A DNA stretch of 64,000 nucleotides from Ilyonectria destructans (lineage: Eukaryota; Ascomycota; Sordariomycetes; Hypocreales; Nectriaceae), in the NCBI GenBank assembly GCA_020740775.1, contig JAHEWK010000011.1:124001-188000 (forward strand). The letters run 5' to 3'. Position numbers and translations under genes: made by a program. The notes beneath the pieces were generated by a model. It saw only the letters and a list, made by a program, of their open reading frames with translations, did not search any database and was not told the origin of the DNA. Positions within the stretch are counted from its first letter, which is position 1; the number at the start of each line of letters is the position of its first letter. Of the stretch, positions 1 to 12,190 are shown piece by piece.

Positions 1-423
1 TTAGTGTCAAAGTACCTAGCTGGCAGTGCTTCAGCAAAAACAGGAGGAGAAGTAAACATTTGCTAGGTAGTCTACGATTCTCCATGGCCTTTTTTTCTTT
101 TTTTTTGGGGGTAAGCCCTGGTCACCCTCACGGTCATATCATCTTCGCAGATTTCGCATCTACAAAGGCCTCAACTGATCTGCGCGGGTCATTTGGTCGA
201 GGAACAGCATCCCTACTAACATCGACATTTATGTTCTTCGATAAAATTCCTGGTCTACATCTGAGATATTACATCGCATCGCACAGTGCAGTTCCAATAC
301 CAGAGGCGGAACCCTAAACGTCAGAGGCATTTACTTCAGTAGTGTTTTGCGAAGAGCCGAGTCGCCAGGTTGTCTAGCACCACTCAACGATATGTCATCC
401 TTCTCAACCGAGCTGTGAGTCAA
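1..423. other. Left edge, no gene recognised
   Basis: This stretch lies downstream of the leftward sugar-transporter gene. The only open frame (60-317, plus strand) has no recognisable domain, low-complexity phenylalanine runs and no supporting context, so I do not call it a gene. It probably holds the 3' untranslated region of the neighbour. Confidence 0.5.
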
Positions 424-2300
424 TTAGGTGGTCGCTTGAATCTGCATCGCGGCTTGTTGCTCTCGGAGAGCGACTTGTGTAGATGTTTCTGTCTTGTGGA
501 ACCTCCAGGGTCGAATCTTGCGCTCGAATAGCTCGTCGAGCTCAGCAGCGGAGCGACTTTTGAAGAAAATGAATTAGCAGGATGCAAGAAAACATAAGAC
601 TCCATGCAAGAAGTGAGAGGCGAGGAAAGCACGTACCCGGTAGTCTCTGGTATCAACAACCACACAGCTATCACGCAGGGAGCGCCAACACCAACGTAGA
701 ACCAACCGACTTTCAGACCCCAGTCCCATTGACCTTTATTGACCATGTAGGGAGTGAGGACGTTCATAACAACCCCAATAGTGGTGTTACAGGCAGATCC
801 GAGGCCGGCTGTGTAGACACGCAGACGTTGGGACGAAGTTTCTCCTAGGTAAGCCCAACCAGCAGCTCCGACCATTGTATTGCCGATGTCTACACTCACA
901 AGGTCAGCTACTACCCTTTCGGTATAAGGACTGTAAGAACTCACTCCAGAGACAGGCAAAGACAATAAGAACGTAATTCGACGCCGCGGTGTCAGGTGAC
1001 ACGCTGAGAATACCGATGGCCAGGCATGTGAGCCAGGAAATGGTCACTCCATAACAGGCAACCCATCGGCGACCCCAACGGTCGGATGTGAGGATCAGGA
1101 AGATGACGGTGGCGAGGCCCAAAGACGTGGTGATACAGGTAATGGTGAAGGGGTCGCCGACGCCAGCCTGCTGGAAGAAGTAGGCCGCAAAGGTAGAAAA
1201 TAGGGTTAAGCCGGTAAATTGCTGGGAGCCCAAGCACAGGACGGAGATGAGCGTCCGCAATCCATCCGTTCCTCGGAAGACGTTGTAGAACTTCTCACGC
1301 CGCATTTCCTCGGCGAGTGCTTTTTCGTGCTCCACCGTCATGGCCAACAGCTGGTATGCGCGGTCGACGTCGTAGCCTGGCACGCCTCGGTTGATTCTTA
1401 GAAGTTGCTTCTTAGCACTCTTCTCTTTGCCCTTAGCAGCTAACCAGGCAGGCGACTCGGGCAGGACAATGTAGATGATGCTCATGAGCCCGAGTTGACC
1501 CCACTGAGTCAGGATGGGGATACGGAAGTTGTAAGGATCAGATTCTGACAAGACCTGGAGAGCTACTGGGGCGAAAAAGACACCCACACTGAACCAGAAG
1601 GGGTAGGCCATTAATAGACCACCACGGATGCGGATAGGAGCAAGCTCTGCAATATATGTCGGGAGCGTGATCTGCAGTGAGCCAACGCCGACACCAGCCA
1701 GCAATTTGCCCACCAGCCAGACTGGCCATGTCTCTGCAACGGTCTCGCATATAATGCTAGTAGCGAGGATAAACCATAGCCAGTACATGGCAACTTTCCG
1801 ACCGAAGTTATTAGAGACAAACGGGATGCTACCATGGCCTATCATTTGACCGACTGACATGATAGAGCTCCAGGCGCTGAGGATAGAGGAAGCCAAGACA
1901 GGCGTGCCATCCTTGAGGGTTTGGGTGGCAAACTTCTCAACGAAGCCGGGATTGGCAATGACGTTGCCGTTCATGCTGTTCGAATGCGTTTGTCAACATT
2001 CCCTCCTTGACTATACGTACAGACGTAAAGACGCCTATATGAAGCAGCGATCACTCACCCAATCTGATATCCATCAGCGGCCGCGCTGATAGCCACGAGA
2101 AAACAGATGAAGGTGTTCAGTTTGAAGAGCTTGACGGTCTGCCACGCGCTCAACTCCTCAAAACCCGAAAGGCCTTGACCTTTACTGGCGGCGTCGGCTA
2201 TAGCAACCTTGGCTCGATCGACGTCGCTGATGTTGTCCATATGCTCGACGTCACTGATGAACTTGTTATCGCGTTCAACAGCAGCGTCAATGGCCGCCAT
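424..2300 (-). CDS. MFS sugar transporter (alpha-glucoside/maltose permease type)
   Basis: Proton-coupled sugar importer of the plasma membrane, by family. Exons are 2300-2059, 1975-945, 889-637 and 556-424; all three introns are GT-AG and the sum codes for 552 aa, the normal size for 12-helix sugar porters. Signatures seen are an N-terminal GYQIGMNGNVIANP-like TM1 region, PESPAWL after TM6, DRWGRRW in the central loop and PETTGRS after TM12. The C-terminal tail ELDELFERKI is typical of the maltose/lactose permease group. The ATG at 2300 gives a cytoplasmic N-terminus of about 60 residues. The gene diverges from a GH43 glycosidase, which suggests uptake of the sugars that enzyme releases. The exact substrate cannot be read from the sequence. 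Confidence 0.9.
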
Positions 2301-2832
2301 GATTGCTGCGTGTGAGATTCTCGAGGCAGGGAGGAAACGTGGGGATAGGACACGGGGTGGATGAAGGTTTCTGTGCTTCTTTAGCAAGTACAGTATCACA
2401 AAGTAGGTCGTCAACGTAGGTTGAGCAGGACCTTATGTAGGTTTTAGAACCCACGATACACCACCGAAACTCGCATTGATCAATCTCAAATGATATCGTC
2501 TTAGCCCTTTTAGCCGGGCTGGCTAACATTGCGGAGAAAGTCGGGGGTTCTTACTCCTAACCACATTGAACTCGTTTGTAGTAACTTTACTTACGATGAA
2601 CCGGAGGTTTCTTTGTTGTGCTATTTGATTCGTCGTACTAGCTAGATTTGAACCAATCATCTAGAATTCTACTACCCGCTTTCCATGGAGTAAACGCTTC
2701 GGTCAAAGATTGCCCGCCCGAGTAGTCGCTTCGGACTAACATAGCCCGGGTGGGTTCATCATCGCTCTACCTCCCCGCTGGCGCAACTGACAATACCCAA
2801 CGCCGCCACACAAAGTCGTCATACGATCCTTA

Positions 2833-2884
2833 CTAGCCTGAATGGCTAGGATACATTAGCCTGAATAGCGAGGAAAAATTAGCC
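2833..2884. promoter_or_regulatory. Cluster of four GGCTAR motifs in the divergent promoter
   Basis: Four copies of the hexamer recognised by the xylanolytic regulators XlnR/Xyr1 (GGCTAA or GGCTAG) lie within 52 bp: 2833-2838 (minus), 2844-2849 (plus), 2856-2861 (minus) and 2879-2884 (minus). They sit in three imperfect repeats of about 23 bp and end 170 bp before the GH43 start codon. The whole intergenic region 2301-3053 separates the two divergent genes and has no ORF I would support. The motif match is seen directly; control by XlnR or AraR is inferred from family knowledge. Confidence 0.65.
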
Positions 2885-3053
2885 TTAATAGCTAGGATAA
2901 AGCGGGAATGAAGTCTTGCACTATCATTGAGTTAACGGTGGGAACGAGTTCCTCGCCCTCGGGGTAATGTCTAGCGAACCGTTCATATTTAAATTCTATG
3001 GTCGCCAGCTGTTCGAAATACGAAATACTGCATTGAACAAAGCACATTGCAGG

Positions 3054-4713
3054 ATGAAGTACAGAAACCCAATCATCCCAGGTTTTGCTCCTGATCCATC
3101 TATTGTCCTCGTGGACAGCACTTTCTTCCTGGTTACCTCTTCTTTCCATGTGTTTCCAGGTCTGCCAATTTATGCCTCTCATGACCTCCGAGAATGGAAG
3201 TTAATAAGTATGGAGTTCGGCCTGGCTTGCTCCTTTTCTCAAAACTAATTCAAGATAGGCAATGCGTACAATCGTCCGGATCAACTATCCCTTACGTTCG
3301 CGACGACCGACGTACACGCATTCCAGGATGGGACGACGATCGTAGTCACAGGTGGACTCTATGCGCCAACCATTCGTCATCACGAAGGTCGCTTTTACAT
3401 TGTTTGCACGAACGTCACCACACAAGACACTGAAGTCAAACAGGAAAATTTCATCTTATCATGCAGCGAAGCTGACATTTGGACAAGCAAGTGGTCTAAC
3501 CCTGTCTATTTTGAGTTCCCTGGAATCGATCCAGATTTGTTCTTTGAGGATGGCCGATGCTACGTCCAAGGCTCCTGGAGAGAGGGGCCCTCCAAGGCAC
3601 CGCGATGTGATATCCGCGGCTACGAGATAGACGTCGCAACTGGCACCCGTCTCTCTAACGTCCGTATTTTGTGGAATGGATGGGCCGGAGAAAGCAATGC
3701 TGAAGCTCCTCATATCTACAAAAAGGATGGCTGGTTCTGGCTCATGGTCGCCGAAAGAGGGACGTGGGAACGCCACTGTCTGTCTATAGCCCGATCTCGT
3801 GATCTACAAGGGCCGTACGAAGCCTGCAACAAGAACCCGATCCTGACGACTTACGGGCAAGATGGTGAAATTGGCCATGCTGGCCACGGTGACCTTATCG
3901 AAGATACCAATGGGAGGTAAGCACTATGTACAATCTTTATGCGGCAGCATGCTAGAGCTAATTCGATCAAGATGGTGGTGCGTTTTCCTCGGTGTCCGAC
4001 GAGGCAATGGGAAACTCTCGACGCCTTTGGGTCGAGAAACATTTATCGCACCAGTCAAGTGGCATAAAGACCAACAGCCTCAGATAGAGGTACCTTGCAT
4101 GGATTTCGAAATTGAAGATACGCAAGCGTCTTCTGTCTTTCCAATCAAAAGCATCATAGCCGACGAACGCTCTCAATGGATATATGTGCGCACCCCGTCT
4201 GTTGCAGACTACACCTTCGTCAACGACCGCAGCCTGCGGCTCAAACCTCGGGGAGCAAGATTATCATGCGAGACGGAGTCACCAACCTTTATTGGTAAGC
4301 GCCAGCGCCTTATAGAAACTATCTCAACGGTGCGACTGTCTTCTACAGAATGCAAGTCAGAGGCTGGTCTTGCCGTTTATAAGGATCCGCAACAATTTGC
4401 CACAATCTCTTTCGATTCAAACGACGGTACTATATACTTCGAGGTTCAAACGCCGTCACGCAAAGCTAAAAGCATAGCTCAATGGCCTTGGGAAGATGCG
4501 AAAGATGTTATGTTCAAGATCCAAGCCACTCAAGAAGCCTACTTGTTCTCGTACGGGTTTCAACTGGAAGGATCAGAGCAAAGGTGGATAGAGGCTGGAC
4601 AAGTAACAAGTACAGACTTAACTAACAATGACTTTACGGGGACTATATTTGGTATTTATGCCTTTAGCAGTAGTGAGTCCGGAGAGGTGCAGTTTTCCAA
4701 TATAAACCTCTAA
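3054..4713 (+). CDS. Glycoside hydrolase family 43 (beta-xylosidase / alpha-L-arabinofuranosidase type)
   Basis: Exons 3054-3207, 3259-3916 and 3972-4713 give 517 aa, a usual length for two-domain GH43 enzymes. The five-bladed propeller starts at NPIIPGFAPDPS with the base Asp at about residue 14. The pKa-modulating Asp is in GIDPDL (about 142) and the acid Glu in AEAPHIY (about 200). The motif WWCVFLGVR plus LGRETF closes the catalytic domain, and a C-terminal beta-sandwich (about 330-517) carries FIGKRQ. No signal peptide is visible at the chosen ATG, so the enzyme is probably intracellular and acts on imported oligosaccharides. That fits the divergent sugar transporter. Xylose versus arabinose specificity is not resolved. 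Confidence 0.92.
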
Positions 4714-4739
4714 TTATCAGTATTCTACCTGAAAGTCTA

Positions 4740-5431
4740 GCTGCGCTATAATGTAATTTAGTACACTTAATATAACAGGCAATTGGGGATACTTAGGCTA
4801 GCTGGTTACTAGTAGGAGTGCCTAAGGAAGGTTTAGATAAGGTTAAAAGGGGAGCTTAGAGACTGTATAAAAAGAGATATTAATTATTACTTCTTTAGAG
4901 TTTTTTTCTAGATATTAGAGAGACTATAAGAACTTAACATAGCTAGAAAATCTATTAGATTATTAAAAATATAAATTAAGAAACTTTATATAAAGTTAAT
5001 AAGTATTAAAATTAACTATTGAATATATTTTTTAATTTATAGATTTTTAATTTAAATTCTTTAAAATATCTTATTTATTTATTTAATATATACTATTTTA
5101 CCTAAAAAATATTTTATTTATTTATTTAATTAAATATATAACAGTTAGATTATAATAATCCTTAGATTGTAATAATTTAGAATTATAGGTATAATTCTTA
5201 GTATAACACTCTATATATAAAAAAGAGATAGATTTTATTTTATTATTAATTAAGCTAGTATGAAAACTTACTATATATTTTAATAACGAAATAGATATAG
5301 TGCAATATATCTTAATATAGAATCTGCAATCTATATAAGAGATCTAAATTAGAGTGAATATCTAAGCCTATATCTAATCGCTCTGAGCTTATATCCAGCA
5401 CGGACGGCAAAATATACCCATACTGCAGTAC
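4740..5431. other. AT-rich island, possibly RIP-degraded repeat
   Basis: From about 4860 to 5360 the sequence is overwhelmingly A and T, rich in TpA steps and runs such as ttatttatttaat, with no coding potential. It contrasts sharply with the GC-rich PKS gene that follows. Such islands in ascomycetes usually mark repeats mutated by repeat-induced point mutation. No parent repeat can be recognised here. The right end runs into the last PKS exon. Confidence 0.6.
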
Positions 5432-8400
5432 TTATACAAATCCTAGGCTGTAAAAAGATTCACTTAAAACCGCCTGGACATTGTTAATCTGCAGAGAACC
5501 AGTTAGCTCAGTCTTGCAACACTTAAAGACACTCTACATTACTCACAAGAGGGGCTTTCACGATGGAAAAATGATCGCCAGGGACACACCGGCACTCTAC
5601 CTCCCTGCCCACGAGCCTGTCCCAGCCCGCGGGACCAAAGTCGCTTCTCTTGCCGACCAGCCAGTCCCTAGCGGCCCCGGCAATCTCCTCGTCGCTCAGC
5701 ACAGCCCTCTTCTTGTCCTCGTCCACCACCCGATCGAGGACACCGTCCTTGGCCCATATGATGACGACCTTGCCTAACGCGGCGTCCCGGGGCGTTTCCG
5801 CTGGGTGGAAGTGCTCCAGCGTCCGAACACTAGCGAGGAAGTGCTTCCGCGTGGCGGTCGGTACTCCTCTACCGGCCTTGTCCAGCCCGGAGAACAGTCC
5901 CGCCTTGTCCAAGATGTCGAGTGTCGGCGCCGGGAGAGGGGGCAGAGTCCGGGGGCAGGGGCTGTCGATCAGGCAGAGCAGATCGATGACCTCGCCGGCA
6001 GCAAGCAGCTGGCGGCTGACCTCGTATGCGAAGATGCCGCCCATGGACCATCCTGCCAGGAGATACGGGCCATGCGGCTGGGTGGTTCGAATGGTTTTGA
6101 TGAAGATCTCGGCGACAGCCTCAAAGGGGAGGGTGTAGCTGTCTGGGTCTCTGATGAAGGGTGAGTTGAGTGCGTAGACGGGCAGCGAGGTGGTCTTTTC
6201 CGTCAGGGGTGGAAGATCAATGTAAGAGAGTGCCGAGCCAGATCCATCAGGGAGAAGGAACAAAGACTGTCTGCCAGGCTTTGGCGTTCCCTGAAGAAGC
6301 ACAGCCGTGCTGGCGAATTCACGTTCCGGTACTCTGGTTAGAACCGGCTTCTTCTCCGGCTGAAACGGCTTGAGCTCAGCCTCCTTCGTCCTGGCCTGGG
6401 ATGGCCGCATCGCGACCTCAGCATCACGGAGAGTGGGGCAGTCGTTGAAGAAGGACGAGGGCAAACTCACGCCAGCTTCTTCACGGAAGCTAGCCAGGAC
6501 CGTGATAGTCAACAACGAGTCCATGCCGAGGTCGGAAAATTGTGTGGTGGGCAGGATCTCCTCCCGACCAACACTCACCTCCCTGGCGATGATGGACGCG
6601 AGGACCTCGCAAAGCTTGTCCGATGCCCCATTGTAGCTCATGGAGATACCGCTGTCTGCAGTTGCTGTTGATGCCAAAGTTGAGCTCCGACTTTTCGTCT
6701 TCTCGTTAAACGTAGGAGACGACTGCGACAGAGGAGAGCTGCGGTGCTGTCGAGCTGCCTGCGACACGCTGGGACTCCTGCTCATGCTACCTCCACTGCC
6801 ACGGAAGAATGTCCGCAAGGACTCAACCGTGGGGTACGTGCTAAACAAAGAGCTGGGGAGGTCCATCCCGGTAGATTCGCGCAGCTGCTGCAGGATGGTG
6901 ATGGTCAGCAGGGAATCGATCCCAAGATCAGACCATTCAGCCAGGCCTTCAGAGAGATCGGCCATTCTCAGCCCGGCGGCCTCTAGAATTGTCGAGAGAG
7001 CTGCGTCTTCGACCCCGACCCTGCTCGATTTTGAGGACGCTCTAGATACCGGGGGTGTCAACTGAGCCGAGATGCGGCCCCTGTGGACCGAGACAGAGGA
7101 CGACGACCGCGAGTGCGACTTGGACATCGAAGCCACCGTGTTGGGTATGGCAGCCCCAAGAAGACTGAACAACACAGTTCGTCGCATCTGCTTGAACTTG
7201 AGGCCAGAACACATAGCAACGAGCTCCTCGTTGGTGAAAACGTAAACATCTCCCGACCAAACGCCACTCTCGTCTAGAGAAGGCTGCATGCAGACATACG
7301 CGGAGAGTTGCTCGGCGGCGGTCAGACGGCGGAGAATGCGCATGCTCTGCCACCCGTGAGAGATGTACACGTCGTCCTGGCCCGATGGCGGGCTGACGTT
7401 GAGCGAGAAGCCTCCGAGCTGCGCCAGGTTGTCGATCCAGAACGGATTGTGGACAAAGTTTTCGGGGTCATCTGGAGATGGGAAGCTCAGCTTGGCGAAG
7501 GACTCGGGCCGCTCCGGATTCAGGTGCAGACTTTCCAGCGCCTGATACGGCCTGGAATAGTCCACCACGGTCTTGAAAAGCTTGTACACGGTGCTCTTAC
7601 TCAGCCGGTCGAGTTCTTCGGCCTGCTCCATGCGGCGCAGGGTGGAGATACGGTCCCGGATGAGATAGAGGTTCTTGTTCGCCTCGGAAAACATCGACTC
7701 TGCGCCCCGTAAGACCGAGCATTTCGCGTGCTGGCGGTATGAATCTCCGTCAGGGCAGCTGGCGAAGATGAGCTCAACGGCGCCTGATGGCAAGGCCTGG
7801 ATCGCCGTGATCGTGAACGGGTGTGACTCAGCGGCGGCGGAAACGATGCAGGGGCTGAATATCTCCATGTCAAAGATGTCCATGGGCGGAACAGAGGAGA
7901 GCGAGGCGTCCCTTCTCTGGAAGATGTAGAGCGCCGCGGAGTACGCCATTGAGGAGTACAAGGAACTGGGGCAGAGACCAACGCCGCCGACCATGTGGCC
8001 GTGAGCCATGGCGTGGAGCTCTGGGTCGCTGAAGTCGCTCGTGAACTTGACGCAAGCCTCAGTGGGGGTAAAGGACTCTTCTTCTATCTGCTGCCAGCAG
8101 CGAGACGTGAACGCAGGTGCTTCTTCGAGTGTAGGTTTCGAGGAGGCTGCCGAGCTGGGATAGTCCAGTCGGCTCGTGTAGTCAAGCCAGTAGTTCTTCA
8201 GATCAAACGCGTACGTCGGCAGGCTGACCACGGAGAGGGAGTGTCTGTAAGCGTGATGGAATTCCGTCCACCGGATGTTCACTCCGTTAGTGTACGCAGC
8301 AGCCAGAGTGGACGAGGCCGTCTCCCATGTTCCCTTTTTCAGGTCAAGAGTTGGGAGGGTGCAAGACGGGCTGCATCCCAGCGTCTGTTTGACGAACGAC

Positions 8401-11400
8401 AGAGAGGTAGTCCCTGGTCCAATTTCTAGCCATAGTGTCTTGTTGCCAATGAGCTCACTCGCGGAACAGGCGTCCAAGGCCTGGGTGTATCTCACAGGCT
8501 GTCTTGCCTGCCGGGCGAGGTAGGACGCAGAAAACACCCCGGATTCCCGAACAATGGAGCCTAGGAGCGTGGAGGCAACTGGTATGGTAGGCGTTGCGAA
8601 ATGGACTGATCTCGCTTCCTTCTCGTACGGTTCCAAGATGGGGTCCATCTGGGCAGAGTGGAAAGCATAAGGCACCTCGAGGAGGACAGCCGTGACGCCG
8701 TGGTCCTCTTGCTGCAGCTTCTGGAATCTCAATATGTCATCTGCCAGCCCGCTCACGACCGTTGATGTCGGCCCGTTGATGCATGCTACCTGAAGGGACG
8801 GGAAATCAGCAGACGACTGCCTCAGAGCAGCCTCGACATCCTCAACACCCAGCCGCAGTGACAGCATCTTTCGTGTCCCGGCAGCACATAGCGTCTTCAT
8901 GAGCTCTGCCCTTTTTGAAATCAGATAGACCATGTCCGAGGCGGATATCACGCCAGCCACGCACAGCGCAGCGTACTCTCCCAGGCTGTGGCCGATGACG
9001 AGGTCTGGCTTGACACCCCATGACTGCCAGAGCCTGGCGAGAACGACTTCAACGACGGCGAGGGTCAGTTGGTTCTCGAGAGGCGAGGGGTCGGACGTCT
9101 CTCCTAAAAGTGTTGGCAGGAATGACTGCACGCCTTGGGAAGCGCAGAGAGCATCCATTCCGTTGAAATCGCGGCGACAGGCGGGGGACGTCTTGTACAG
9201 CTCGGCGCCGGCGCCGAGAATCTTGCTTCCTTGTCCAGGGAAGGCAAAAACTACCGTGGGGGGCTTGTTAGAGCCGAAGCTAATGTCTTCCCAGCTCGGC
9301 CGGTCTCGTTCCAGGGCAGCAGATAGCTCAGTTGGTGTCCTGGCCACGTATGCTTTCCTGAGGGGATGATGCAGTCGTCGGGCCGTAGACGTGTACGCAA
9401 TGCTTGAAATGGAACATGATGTCGAGGCCACAAAGCTGGAGAGACGCTCAAGGTTTTGCTGAAGAGAAGCTGGGGTTTTCGCAGAGATTGTGATGACATG
9501 CGTGGTTCGAGGGTCCAAAGACTCGGGTGCAGGCAATACAGATGGCGCATCTTCTATGAGGAGGCTTGTATTGCCGCCCTTTAGACAGGCATGTGTGAGC
9601 ACTACGCAGGGAGCAAAAGGGGCTATGGTGAAAACATACCGCTGCACTGAAGTTGTTGATCATGATCTTCCTCGTTCTGCCCGGCTCCTTGGCAAATGGA
9701 CCAGATGTGGCAAGCTCGTAGTTGTTATCCGCAAAAGAGGGCAAGGCCGGGTTCAGCTGTGCTTTCACGCCGATGTGAGGAGGAATAGCCTGATTCTGCA
9801 TCATCAACAGGGTCTTAATGAGGGAAGATACCCCCGCGGCCTAAGCAGAGCTATGTTAGAGACCAACACCACAAGACGTGCTTTGGAGCATATGGTATCA
9901 CTCACTGCTTCTCCGTGCCCAATATTTGGCTTGATCGATCCAATAACAAGCGGCCGTTCCCTGCTCCCCCGTGCCAGGACATTGACCACAGAGCTGGACT
10001 CTGCGGCATCTCCTGCCTGGGTGCCGGTCCCATGACATTCAACATAATCGACCTGGGTAGGACTCACCCCTCCTTGTGCCAGGACGTCTCTAAACAGACG
10101 CTCTTGTGTCTCCACGTGAGGATGCGTAATCGACACGGCTTGTGCTGAGTGGTTTGTTGCAGCGGATTTGATCACTGCCAGAACAGGGTCTCGGTTGGCG
10201 AGGGCGTCGTCCAGCCTCTTGAGGACCACGACCCCTACACCCTCACCGCGGCAGTACCCATCAGCACCGCTGTCGAAAGTCTTGCACGAGCCGGTCTGCG
10301 ACAGGAAGCTGCCCCGGCTCAGTCCCGAGTACATATTGCAGCCGGTAAGAATGTTTGACCCCCCTGCCACAGCCATGTTGCACTCGCGACTTTGGAGGGA
10401 GCTGCATGCGAGTTGAATGGCGAGAAGGCTCGACGAGCACGCGCTGTCCACGCTGTATGACGGGCCGTCCCACTTGAAGTGATAATTCACCCGCCCTGCG
10501 CTGAACGCCCTGATGCCTCCGGTGACGTAGTACATGTCAACCTTCTCTGCGGCGTTGTACTCTCGCCAGTCGTCGATGGTCTGGCCGAAGAAAGAGCCGA
10601 CCTTGGTATCTCTCTCTGCCGCTTGCGGTTCTTGGGTATATCCCGCCATCTCCAGTGCCTCGTAGGTCGTCATCAGGAGCAGCCGCTGACCGGGGTCAGT
10701 TGAGGCTGCTTCTCGCGGGGACATGTTGAAAAGCCTCGCGTCGAACATGCCAGGGCGGTCGATGAAGCAACCGAATCGCGCCAGGGTTGTGTTGTCCTTC
10801 TTGCCGGTGGGGTCATGATGGGACTTGACATCGAACCGCTCTTGCGGAATCTCGCGGCAGAGATCAATACCGGCCTCCAGAACCCGCCAGAAGTCGTCGA
10901 GAGATTCCGCTCCTGGAAACCTCCCCGACATGCCCACTATGGCAACGGAGTTGGAGTCTGACGGCGTAGACTCCGGCTTGGTAAATGGCTGACAATCAAC
11001 CGTGACACCATGCTCGCGCAGGTGATCCTCCAGCTGCTTGGAGACCGCCGTGGCTATAATGGGTGTGATCCTGACATGGCTGTCGCCACATAGGAGTCGA
11101 ATACCGGTGAATGCATCTTGCTGCCGGATTTGTTTCCAAAGAATGTCGTCAACGATCTGAGGCAACATCTCGTTTAGTGTCGCCCCAACGTACGTTCTGC
11201 CAGAGCTTGGCGAAATGATGGCGGCCTTGTCGCGTAGCATTGCCGTGTTGCCAAACTGCTTCTCCGACCTCTCACTGTCCCAGACGCCCAGGTCTGGGAG
11301 ATGGGATCCATGGAAGGGTGCCGAGAGGGGGAGCGAGACTGATGGAAATTGCCGGGAATTGGACAAAGTTGACCCGAAGAGGGTTTCAAGTGTTGAAGGG

Positions 11401-12190
11401 GGGCCACTGATGGTGCAGCTAGAAGATCCGACTGTGCTGATATATGCTGCTTTTGGAGCTGGCAGATTCTGGAGAAGCGTCAGTTATGATACCAGGGGTA
11501 TGGGACTGGGGTTCTAAATTCTGTTCAGAAGAGGCTGTCGGGCAACTACTCACGTTTGTCGCGTTGAACTGGTTCAACATGGCCTCTAATTCGGTTTCCG
11601 GGCACCCCTTCACAACCCTTGCCCAACTTCCAGGGAGATCTTCGACTGCTGCGGCTTTGCGATGCGCATCCACGCCGATCTTGATCGAAAGCTCTACAAC
11701 CCTCGGTGCAAGCTCCAATACTTGAACCATTGAGACCGCTGAAGCAGCGACTGCGGCCGGAAGCAAACCTGTGCACCAACCTACCATGATAGCGCTCTGC
11801 AGCAACTCCGGGCATTCCTCTAGTTGTCTGTTATCGTGAGCTTCCAGTCCCTGCTTGAGAACGGATACAGGCAACCCGGGTCTTGTCGTACATTACCAAC
11901 GTGCCCAGCTGTGCTACACAGAGGAGCATGCTCTGGACGATGATGTCTGGGTGTTTCTGCTGAGCAGACTCCTCGGCAAGGCTCAGAAATGTGTCGAAAT
12001 ACCTCCTCTGGCTCTGGAGAGCAGATAGACTCTCGAAGTAGCGTCGAGCAACATCGTGGGAGACTTGGAGAAAGCGTCGTAGATATAGCGAGTTTGGGAC
12101 GTGCCTGTACAGCTCTTGGATGGCAGGCAAGATCTTCTCCGTCTGGTCCCCAAACACGAGAATACGAGTCTTGAAAGCAGGAGTTGACAT
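5432..12190 (-). CDS. Non-reducing polyketide synthase, SAT-KS-AT-PT-ACP-ACP-TE
   Basis: Iterative cytosolic enzyme that builds an aromatic polyketide from acyl- and malonyl-CoA. Exons are 12190-11897, 11853-11554, 11468-9906, 9840-9640, 9578-5547 and 5488-5432, giving 2148 aa. Key sites are SAT Cys about 125 (GWCTG), KS Cys 542 (DSACSSS) with His 677 and 716, AT Ser 984 (GHSLGE), PT His about 1314 and Asp about 1502, ACP Ser 1675 and 1807 (GIDSLL, GMDSLL), and TE Ser 1964 (GWSMGG) with GDHFS near the end. All catalytic residues are present and there are no reducing or methylation domains. The last exon is hidden: frame 5 alone reads to a stop at 5523, but a GTGAGT donor and CTGCAG acceptor add 18 residues. 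The first intron (43 nt) is the least certain. The layout matches orsellinate- and naphthopyrone-type synthases; the product is not known. Confidence 0.95.

Noticed and set aside
60..317. 85-aa plus-strand ORF at the left edge
   Set aside because: Low-complexity start, no domain and no transcript context.
5650..9369. Many plus-strand ORFs of 80-160 aa across the PKS gene
   Set aside because: They mirror the GC-rich PKS coding strand and have no protein signature.
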